A stretch of 64,000 nt of DNA from Pantoea sp. Eser (GTDB taxonomy: Bacteria; Pseudomonadota; Gammaproteobacteria; Enterobacterales; Enterobacteriaceae), in assembly GCA_009830035.1 (NCBI GenBank), contig SZZY01000002.1, positions 248,001-312,000 of the forward strand, written 5' to 3'. The notes under the pieces are model-generated. The model saw only the letters and a program-made list of their open reading frames with translations, ran no database searches and was not told the DNA's origin. A program made the translations under genes and the position numbers. Positions 56,886-64,000 of the stretch are shown piece by piece (positions within the stretch are counted from its first letter, which is position 1; every line of letters starts with the position of its first letter).

Positions 56886-57944
56886 ATGGCTTTTCGTATC
56901 GCAATTTCCCCTTATACCCATAACCGCCGCAGTACCGGCAATATCATGTTGCTGGTGTTGCTGGCGGCGGTGCCGGGTTTTGCCGCACAGTGTTATTTCT
57001 TTGGCTACGGCACTTTTTTACAGGTTTTACTGGCTACGCTGACCGCCTGGCTGACCGAAGCCGCTATTTTACGGCTGCGTAAAGCGCCGGTGGGCAGCAA
57101 TCTGGCGGATAACTCAGCGTTGCTGACCGCAGTGTTGATCGGTATCAGCCTGCCGCCGCTGGCGCCCTGGTGGCTGGTGGTGATCGGCACGGTGTTTGCC
57201 ATCGTGATTGCCAAACAGCTGTATGGCGGGCTGGGCCAGAACCCCTTTAACCCGGCGATGGTCGGTTACGTGGTGCTGCTGATCTCCTTCCCGGTCCAGA
57301 TGACCAGCTGGTTGCCGCCCGACACGCTGCAGGCGATTAAACCGACGCTGCTGGACAGCCTGAGCATGGTATTCCGCGGCCACACGCTGACGGGCGAAAC
57401 CATGCAGCAGTTGCAGATTGGTGTTGATGGCGTCAGCCAGGCGACGCCGCTGGATACCTTTAAAACCGGGCTGCGTGCCGGTCACAGCGCCGATCAGTTA
57501 CTGGCGCAGCCGATCTACAGCGGCGTGCTGGCGGGTCTCGGCTGGCAGTGGGTCAATCTCGGTTATCTGGCGGGCGGCCTGTTTCTGCTGTGGAAAAATG
57601 CGATCCGCTGGCATATTCCCGCCGCTATGCTGCTGTCGCTGGTGTTCTGCGCTACGCCTAGTTGGGTATTTTCACCGGAGTCACTCAACAGTCCGCTGAT
57701 TCACCTGTTCTCCGGTGCCAGCATGCTGGGTGCGTTTTTCATCGCCACCGACCCGGTTACCGCCTCCACCACCAACCGCGGCCGCCTGATTTACGGCGCG
57801 CTGATCGGTCTGCTGGTCTGGCTGATCAGAAGTTTCGGCGGTTACCCGGATGGCGTGGCCTTCGCAGTGTTGCTGGCCAACATCTGCGTGCCGCTGATTG
57901 ACTATTACACCCAGCCGCGCGTTTACGGCCATCTAAAGGATTAA
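56886..57944 (+). CDS. rsxD: RsxD, flavinylated membrane subunit
   Basis: Intact 352 residues, starting [20 protein letters not shown] one base after rsxC. Eight to ten membrane segments; the flavin attachment region [16 protein letters not shown] carries the Thr (ATPLD) that bears FMN via a phosphoester in RnfD/Nqr[21 protein letters not shown] and [20 protein letters not shown] are also family marks. Part of the ion-translocating core. Confidence 0.96.
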   Translation: MAFRIAISPYTHNRRSTGNIMLLVLLAAVPGFAAQCYFFGYGTFLQVLLATLTAWLTEAAILRLRKAPVGSNLADNSALLTAVLIGISLPPLAPWWLVVIGTVFAIVIAKQLYGGLGQNPFNPAMVGYVVLLISFPVQMTSWLPPDTLQAIKPTLLDSLSMVFRGHTLTGETMQQLQIGVDGVSQATPLDTFKTGLRAGHSADQLLAQPIYSGVLAGLGWQWVNLGYLAGGLFLLWKNAIRWHIPAAMLLSLVFCATPSWVFSPESLNSPLIHLFSGASMLGAFFIATDPVTASTTNRGRLIYGALIGLLVWLIRSFGGYPDGVAFAVLLANICVPLIDYYTQPRVYGHLKD

Positions 57945-57947
57945 GCG

Positions 57948-58580
57948 ATGCTGGAGACGATTCGTAAAAATGGCGTGACGCTGGCGATTTTTGCCGCGAT
58001 CACCACCGCGGCGACCGCAGTGGTTAACACCGTGACCAAACCCACGGTAGAGCATCAGACCCAGCTACAGCAGAAAAACCTGCTCGACCAGGTGGTGCCG
58101 ACCTCGCTCTACGACAACAACATCCAGCAGGATTGTTACGTTGTCAAGGACGAGGCGTTAGGCAATGCTGCGCCCCACCATCTTTATCTGGCGCGTAAAA
58201 ACGGTCAGCCAGTGGCGGCCGCACTGGAAACTACCGCGCCGGATGGCTATTCCGGGGCCATTCAAATGCTGGTCGGGGCTGATTTTCACGGTAAAGTGCT
58301 GGGCGTGCGGGTGATTGAACATCATGAAACGCCGGGTCTAGGCGATAAAATCGAGTTGCGTATTTCGGACTGGATCAACAGTTTTAATGGCAAAGTAGTT
58401 CAGGGTCCGACAGATAAAGCCTTTGCGGTGAAAAAAGATGGCGGTGAGTTCGACCAGTTTACTGGTGCCACCATCACACCACGCGCGGTGGTCAACGCCA
58501 CCAAACTTACCGCACTGTTAATTGAAACCCTTCCGGAGAAACTCTCTTCGTTACCGGCATGTGGAGACGCAAATGAGTGA
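57948..58580 (+). CDS. rsxG: RsxG, flavoprotein subunit
   Basis: Intact 210 residues. N-terminal helix [20 protein letters not shown], then a periplasmic FMN-bind domain ([53 protein letters not shown]). The Thr in TGATIT is the covalent FMN site. Starts 3 bp after rsxD and overlaps rsxE by 8 bp. In the Rsx complex it relays electrons on the outer face. Confidence 0.96.
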   Translation: MLETIRKNGVTLAIFAAITTAATAVVNTVTKPTVEHQTQLQQKNLLDQVVPTSLYDNNIQQDCYVVKDEALGNAAPHHLYLARKNGQPVAAALETTAPDGYSGAIQMLVGADFHGKVLGVRVIEHHETPGLGDKIELRISDWINSFNGKVVQGPTDKAFAVKKDGGEFDQFTGATITPRAVVNATKLTALLIETLPEKLSSLPACGDANE

Positions 58581-59271
58581 AGCTAAAAGCCTGCTGGTTG
58601 GTGGGTTGTGGAAAAATAACTCCGCGCTGGTTCAGCTGCTGGGTCTCTGCCCGCTGCTGGCCGTTACCGCCACCGCCACCAACGCGCTGGGATTGGGTCT
58701 GGCGACCACCCTGGTGCTGACCCTGACCAACAGTTTTATCTCCGCCTCACGCCGCTGGGTGCCGTCGGAAATCCGTATCCCGATTTACGTGATGATCATC
58801 GCCTCGGTGGTGAGCTGTGTACAGATGCTGATCAACGCCTACGCCTATGGTCTGTATCAGTCACTGGGCATCTTCATCCCGCTGATTGTGACTAACTGCA
58901 TCGTGGTTGGCCGGGCCGAAGCGGTCGCCTCGAAAAGCAGCATTCCGCTCTCGGCGCTGGATGGTTTCGCCATCGGCATGGGCGCCACCTGCGCCATGGT
59001 GGTGCTGGGCTCGATTCGCGAAATCATTGGCAGCGGCACGCTGTTTAACGGCGCCGATCAGCTGCTGGGGCCGTGGGCTAAATCGTTGCGGATTGAGGTG
59101 GTGCATTTTGACTCGCCGATGCTGCTGGCGATGCTGCCGCCCGGCGCCTTTATCGGCCTCGGCATGATGCTGGCGGGTAAATATCTGATTGACCAGAAAA
59201 TGAAACAGCGGGCAGCACAGCGCGCTGAAGCCGCTGCCGCCCCCCAGGGCGAGACCGGGAAAGCGGTGTGA
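58573..59271 (+). CDS. rsxE: RsxE, electron transport complex membrane subunit
   Basis: Intact 232 residues from ATG 58573 ([20 protein letters not shown]), chosen over an upstream ATG because of GGAGACGCAA before it and family length. Six helices with [37 protein letters not shown] (paired Cys for the intramembrane cluster with RsxA), and [18 protein letters not shown]. Stop overlaps nth by 4 bp. Confidence 0.96.
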   Translation: MSEAKSLLVGGLWKNNSALVQLLGLCPLLAVTATATNALGLGLATTLVLTLTNSFISASRRWVPSEIRIPIYVMIIASVVSCVQMLINAYAYGLYQSLGIFIPLIVTNCIVVGRAEAVASKSSIPLSALDGFAIGMGATCAMVVLGSIREIIGSGTLFNGADQLLGPWAKSLRIEVVHFDSPMLLAMLPPGAFIGLGMMLAGKYLIDQKMKQRAAQRAEAAAAPQGETGKAV

Positions 59272-59900
59272 ACCAGACCAAACGTAATGAGATCCTCCGT
59301 CGACTGCAGCAGAATAATCCGCATCCGACTACCGAGCTAAACTTCAGCTCGCCGTTTGAGCTGCTGATTGCGGTCCTGCTGTCGGCGCAGGCCACTGACG
59401 TCAGCGTCAACAAAGCCACCGCCCGGCTCTATCCGGTAGCGAATACCCCGGCCGCGATGCTGGCGCTGGGCGTTGAGGGCGTGAAGAAGTACATCAAAAC
59501 TATCGGGCTGTTTAACAGCAAAGCGGAAAATGTGATTAAGACCTGCCGCATCCTGCTGGAACAGCATAACGGTGAGGTGCCGGAAGATCGTGCGGCGCTG
59601 GAAGCGCTGCCCGGCGTCGGACGTAAAACCGCCAATGTGGTGCTGAACACCGCGTTTGGCTGGCCGACCATCGCGGTCGATACCCATATTTTCCGCGTCT
59701 GTAACCGCACCCATTTTGCGCCGGGTAAAAATGTTGAGCAGGTGGAACAGAAGCTGCTGAAGGTGGTGCCGGCGGCGTATAAAGTTGATTGCCATCACTG
59801 GCTGATCCTGCACGGCCGCTACACCTGCGTGGCGCGAAAACCGCGCTGTGGTGCCTGTCTGATTGAAGACCTGTGTGAGTATCCCGATAAGGTTGATTAA
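59268..59900 (+). CDS. nth: Endonuclease III (Nth), DNA glycosylase/AP lyase
   Basis: Intact 210 residues. Starts with GTG at 59268, overlapping the rsxE stop. Removes oxidised pyrimidines and cuts at abasic sites in base-excision repair. HhH motif [18 protein letters not shown] with catalytic K120, D138 in [10 protein letters not shown], and four Cys for the [4Fe-4S] cluster in [20 protein letters not shown] (last 25 residues). rsx-nth operon order is conserved in Enterobacterales. Confidence 0.97.
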   Translation: MNQTKRNEILRRLQQNNPHPTTELNFSSPFELLIAVLLSAQATDVSVNKATARLYPVANTPAAMLALGVEGVKKYIKTIGLFNSKAENVIKTCRILLEQHNGEVPEDRAALEALPGVGRKTANVVLNTAFGWPTIAVDTHIFRVCNRTHFAPGKNVEQVEQKLLKVVPAAYKVDCHHWLILHGRYTCVARKPRCGACLIEDLCEYPDKVD

Positions 59901-59910
59901 CCTTCATTTC

Positions 59911-59936
59911 TGACCCGCCACGGCGGGTCTTTTTAT
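59911..59936 (+). terminator. rsx-nth operon terminator
   Basis: ACCCGC-CACG-GCGGGT followed by CTTTTTA, 12 bp after the nth stop. Confidence 0.85.
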
Positions 59937-60047
59937 TTAGCGCTCACCTGCCAGCGCCAATGACGACAGATAAACATCGTTGCTGACCCCATTATTTACC
60001 TTTTTTTCCGGGGTAAATATCGCCCCGAAGATACCTGCACAATTTGT

Positions 60048-60850
60048 TTGTCGGGTTGTTACATTGATGTTGATGATGGAAAATCGCCGACCCCGACGAT
60101 AAGAAAAAGTTATGACACGGTGCGTAAAGTCATCAACAAAAGCCCTTCCAGCGGGCGGCAGGCGGTGCGCCTGTTTCTGTCCCGACTGTGGCCACATCCC
60201 CTGGCGGTGAGTAAAAAGCATATGATGATCGCCAGCCTTGGTGCGGGTATCGGATTGATCCTGACCAGTCTGCTGAGCCACTGGGTGCTGGGCGAACTGA
60301 ACCTGTGGTTTGTCGCGCCGGTGGGTGCATCGGCGGTGTTGCTGTTCGGCGTACCGGCCAGTCCGCTGGCGCAGCCGTGGGCAATCGTCGGCGGCAATAC
60401 GCTGTCGGCGCTGGCGGACGTCACGGTCAGTCAGCTGATCCCCAATCCTGCGATTGCCTGTGGCGTCGCCGCCTGCCTGGCGATCCTGCTGATGTTCCAG
60501 CTACGCTGTCTGCATCCGCCGGGCGGCGCAGTCGCCCTGACCGCCATTCTGGGCGGACCAACGGTGAATCAGCTCGGCTATCATTTTGTCCTGACGTCGG
60601 TGTTGCTGAATTCTATGACCCTGGCGCTGCTGGCTATCCTGTTCAACAACCTCGCCGGGCGGCGCTATCCCCGGAAGAGGTGAAACGGGCTCCGGTTGAG
60701 ATCCCGGTGCCGCTGACGCGCGCGAATCTGCACCAGGCGCTGGAAGGCGGCGAACTGCTGGATATCGACGAAGATGATTTGCAGGCGCTGTTGCAGCGTG
60801 CCGAGCAGATCGCCCAGCGTCGCCAGGCCGCCAAAGCGAAGCGCCATTTA
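60048..60850 (+). pseudogene. HPP-family membrane protein, frameshifted
   Basis: LGAGIGLILTSLLSHWVLGE, FVAPVGASAVLLFGVPASPL, AQPWAIVGGNTLSALADVTV, FQLRCLHPPGGAVALTAILG give four membrane helices with the HPP motif (LHPPGG). A frame change near 60670 moves on to PEEVKRAPVEIPVPLTRANL, LDIDEDDLQALLQRAEQIAQ, the soluble C-terminal part. Start is unclear (GTG at about 60119 likely). HPP proteins are reported as nitrite or small-anion carriers in some organisms; here the substrate is unknown. Confidence 0.75.
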
Positions 60851-60975
60851 AGTAACATATTGATAACCAATGATGCCCAGGCCGGACGCCCAGTGTCCCC
60901 TGGGCGATTGCCCATAGAGCCCGCCTTTTCAGCGCCCTACACTTTACTCTTCTTTACGCAGCCGCGAGGAAGACC

Positions 60976-62290
60976 GATGGATAGCGCCCTGTCACCCCAG
61001 CACGATGAGCTGATTGCCTCCGCCACGCCATCAAAAAGTTTTCTACCCGCATCATTCCGATGCTGGCCGTGATGCTGATTATTAACCAGATTGACCGTGC
61101 CAACATTGGCTTTATCAAGGCAGAGCTGCACACCGACACCGGCATCAGCGCGGCGGCCTTTGGCCTGGGTGCCGGACTGTTTTTTATCGGTTATGCGCTA
61201 TTTGAGGTACCGAGTAACCTGATGATGAAGCGTTACGGTGCCCCGGTCTGGCTGACGCGCATCATGATCACCTGGGGTCTGGTGGTGGTGACCGGATTTA
61301 TCACCTCCCCGCTGCAGTTCTACCTGCTTGCGCTTTTTACTGGGCGTCGCCGAAGCGGGCTTTTTCCCCGGCATGCTGTTCTATTTTCGCCAGTGGGTGC
61401 CCAATGCCTGGCGCGGCCGGGCCACTGCGATGGTACTGAGCGCCACCGCCGGGGCGTTTCTGTTTTCCGGTCCGATCACCGGCGCGATCCTGATGCTGCA
61501 CAATTTTCTCGGTATTGCTGGCTGGAAATGGGTGATGTTCCTCAAAGGTGGTGCCTCGGTGCTGGTGGGGATAGTGGCCGCCTGGGTGCTGGTTTCGCGG
61601 CCCGCCGATGCCCGCTGGCTGAGCGAGCTGGAAAAGCAGGCGCTGGCACATCAGCTCCACAACGAAGAAGCACACCGTGACCAGCTTAACCAGCAGCCTG
61701 GCCGGATGTCGCTGCTGCGTAACCGCAGCCTGCTGTTCTTCTGCGCCATTTTCTTCACCATGACCATGACCGGCTACACGCTGGTGTTCTGGCTGCCGCA
61801 GATTATTCAGCGTATTCAGGGCTTCAGCAGCTTTGGCATCGGCATTCTGACCGCCGTGCCCTGGCTGTGTGCGATTGTCGCCATCAATCTGCTGAGCCGC
61901 TTTTCAGATCGTCATCGCGATAAGCTGGATAAGGCGCTGGGTGTCGCCATGCTGGTGGCCGCCTGCGGCACCTTTATGGCGACGCTGGGCTCGCCGTGGT
62001 TTGGTTTTCTGGCGATGATCGTCGCCTGCATCGGCTCGAAGGCCAGTGCCACCTTCTTCTGGCCCATGCCGCAGGGTGAACTGCCCGCGTCGATTGTCGC
62101 CCCGGGAATTGCGCTGGTGAACTCCATCGGTAATCTTGGCGGTTTCTTCGTGCCGACGGTGTTCGGCTATCTGGAAATGAAGACCGGCTCGACCACCGGC
62201 GGCCTTTACGCGCTGACCAGCGTGTCGCTCCTGACCGGTCTGTGGCTGCTGCTGCGCCGCAAACCTACCCGTCTTCCCTTGTGCCTATGG
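60976..62290 (+). pseudogene. ACS-family MFS organic-acid transporter, frameshifted
   Basis: ATG 60976 (GAGGAAG upstream) gives MDSALSPQHDELIASATP, then frame changes near 61035 and 61335. Family marks: IINQIDRANIGFIKAELHTD, FGLGAGLFFIGYALFEVPSN, LLGVAEAGFFPGMLFYFRQW, WLPQIIQRIQGFS. These are anion:cation symporter (ACS) MFS proteins, which carry glucarate, galactarate, tartrate and similar acids. The end runs in frame into the dehydratase gene, showing a third indel. With the following glucarate dehydratase it formed a sugar-acid operon. Confidence 0.85.
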
Positions 62291-62299
62291 AGAATCAAC

Positions 62300-63615
62300 A
62301 TGTCAGCCAGTCCAGCCATTAAAACGATGCGGGTGGTGCCGGTCGCCGGCTACGACAGCATGCTGCTGAATATTGGCGGCGCACATAACTGCTATTTCAC
62401 CCGCATTCTGGTGATTATGACCGACTCCGCTGGCCGCACCGGCGTCGGTGAAAGTCCCTGCCACGCCTCGACCCTGGCGCTGCTGGAGCGTTTTCGGCCG
62501 CAGATTGAGGGCAGCGATCTGCTGCGGCTCAACGCAACCATTTCGACGCTATTTGCCAGCGATGCGCGACACCAGCAGAGCGCACATACCAATGACATTC
62601 ACATTCCGCAGATGAACCCGGAGAAGTTCTACAATGCCGCCGCCGCGATTGAAGCGGCACTGCTTGACCTGCTGGGACAGCATCTCGATTTGCCGGTCGC
62701 CGAGCTGCTGGCCAGCGGCAAACAGCGCGATTCGGGTGCCGGTACTGGGTTACCTGTTCTATATGCCGACCGTAAACTGACCACCATGAATTATCAGTCG
62801 GGCCCCACCGGTGGCGATGCCTAGCTGCAACTGCGCCATGAAAAAGCGATGGATGCCGCCGCCGTGGTGCGGCTGGCGGAGGCAGCAACGGATCGTTATG
62901 GTTTCCGTGATTTCAAGCCTAAGGGCGCACGCGGAGGTGGAAGTCGAAACCGTTAATGCGCTGCTGGCACGCTTTCCCGATGCGCGGGTCACGGTGGACC
63001 CCAACGCCAGCTGGTCACTGGATGAAGCGATTTACTACGGTCGCCAGCTGGCGGGTCGCATTCCCTATCTGGAAGATCCCTGCGGCGCGGAGAATGGCTA
63101 TTCCGGTCGTGAGACGCTGGCCGAATTTAAGCGCGCCACCGGCATTCCAGTCGCCACTAACATGATTGCCAACGACTGGCGTCAGTTGAAGCATGCCTTA
63201 CAGCTTAATGCTATCGACATTCCGCTGGCCGATCCGCACTTCTGGACGATGCGCAATGCGCATACCGTGGCGCAACTGTGCCACGAATGGGGCCTGACCC
63301 ACCGGCTGTCATTCGAACAACCATTTTGATGTCTCGCTGGCGATGGTGGCGCACCTGGGGGCGGCTGCGCTTGGCGATCGACTGACCGCCTTCGATACCC
63401 ACTGGATCTGGCAGGATGGACAGCAGCTGACGCAGCTGGCGCCGCAGATTCGCGACGGCTATCTGGAACTGCCTGAAGGGCCAGGGCTGGGTATCACCTT
63501 AGATATGCCGAGGGTCGAAGCGGCACATGCCCTCTACAACGCGCTGCCGGATAAGAACCGTAACGATGCGATCGGCATGCAGTTCCTGATTAATAACTGG
63601 CGCTTTGATGCCTGA
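62300..63615 (+). pseudogene. gudD: Glucarate dehydratase (GudD/GudX type), frameshifted
   Basis: ATG 62300 with TGGAGAATCAAC before it: MSASPAIKTMRVVPVAGYDS, AHNCYFTRILVIMTDSAGRT, GVGESPC, MNPEKFYNAAAAIEAALLDL. Frame changes and a TAG lie at 62730-62940; then [80 protein letters not shown], a last change near 63310, and THWIWQDGQQLTQLA. Metal ligands DPN, EDPC and TNM are visible. Enolase superfamily enzyme that dehydrates D-glucarate. Inactive. Confidence 0.88.
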
Positions 63616-63809
63616 CGTCCGGCGCTATTACGCGATTAAATGCACATCTGAAGGAAAAAGAGCGTATGTAAACGCCACTCCAAAGCAGGAATTCTATTGC
63701 TGCTTACTCCTGTATTAACAATGAGAATTACCCTTTTCCCTTTGCAAAAAAGGGCCCCATCTCCACACAGACGGGCCCTTTGCTTAATCATATTAGGTCT
63801 GATCATTAC
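63616..63809. other. Intergenic with bidirectional terminator
   Basis: About 190 bp between convergent genes. GCAAA...AAGGGCCC and GGGCCCTTTGC (63745-63783) form a long stem with a 15-base loop and A/T edges, a likely shared terminator. Nothing else recognised. Confidence 0.75.
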
Positions 63810-64000
63810 TTAGCCGCGAGCGGTAAGATAGGCATATTCGCTGCCAATCCAGCTATAACCCTCTGCGTCCTGGCGCAGACGACCAATTCCCGGAAATGCC
63901 TGGTGCGCCGCGCCGATCCAGATACCCGTTGACGACGTTTCTTTCAGAGCCCACTCTCGTGAACTCACTGCTTTTTCCGGAATAATGTCCAGATCTATAG
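63810..64000 (-). CDS. Metallo-beta-lactamase-fold hydrolase, C-terminus (cut by window edge)
   Basis: About 62 codons at the right edge: DIIPEKAVSSREWALKETSS, TGIWIGAAHQAFPGIGRLRQ, GYSWIGSEYAYLTARG, stop. The segment G.W...AH..FPGIG.LR...GY.W.P.Y is the C-terminal end of MBL-fold metallohydrolases of the lactonase/YtnP-like group, with the His of AH as zinc ligand. The rest is outside the window; intactness cannot be judged. Confidence 0.65.
   Translation of the reverse strand, partial: IDLDIIPEKAVSSREWALKETSSTGIWIGAAHQAFPGIGRLRQDAEGYSWIGSEYAYLTARG

Overview
The window looks like the replication-terminus region of an Enterobacterales chromosome, most likely Erwiniaceae (Erwinia/Pantoea-like). 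The evidence is gene order: tus with Ter-like sites, fumC, manA, ydgA, malI-malY, add, ydgJ, cnu, ydgK, rsxABCDGE, nth follow the Escherichia coli order. Genus assignment is inference. The most striking property is mass pseudogenisation. Housekeeping genes (tus, fumC, manA, ydgA, ydgJ, cnu, rsx, nth) and several regulators are intact, while almost every accessory gene carries frameshifts, in-frame stops or internal deletions. This suggests a lineage in early genome erosion, for example after a shift to a host-restricted life.

Layout. 1-6.4 kb: broken peptide-binding protein, intact tricarballylate/citrate-type transporter and LysR regulator around a broken ModA-like protein, intact MarR regulator, a patchwork of gene scraps (alcohol dehydrogenase, pqqE, M19 dipeptidase, NAD-binding dehydrogenase) and an intact membrane protein of unknown function. 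6.6-24.6 kb: a yncD/pqqU TonB-dependent receptor gene split by a ~16.5 kb remnant of an HK97-like siphophage. The prophage keeps head, connector and tail genes on the minus strand (terminase, portal, protease, capsid, connectors, tail tube, chaperone with -1 slippery site, tape measure, J, tail fibre), but its early region is almost all deleted. It carries an intact polysaccharide (alginate-type) lyase. 24.6-30.3 kb: sutR/ydcO, srfB scrap, barnase-barstar pair, and the rarA-oqxA-oqxB-oqxR efflux locus, in which the pump genes are dead and both regulators intact.

30.3-40.1 kb: two Ter-like sites and tus, fumC, manA, ydgA (intact), malI, malY, add (broken), ydgJ (intact). 40.1-52.6 kb: a sugar island inserted between ydgJ and cnu, containing a 144-bp inverted-repeat element, araC scrap, araFGH and araBA, a GNAT gene, ytfQRT-yjfF and a cysteine hydrolase, all broken. 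52.9-59.9 kb: cnu, broken ydgK, the complete rsxABCDGE electron-transport operon and nth. 59.9-64 kb: broken HPP-family protein, ACS-type MFS transporter and glucarate dehydratase, then the end of a metallo-beta-lactamase-fold protein.

Functionally, the window describes loss of L-arabinose and galactofuranose-type sugar uptake, adenosine deamination, PQQ synthesis and uptake, glucarate use and OqxAB efflux. Replication termination, central metabolism, redox maintenance of SoxR (Rsx) and base-excision repair are retained.
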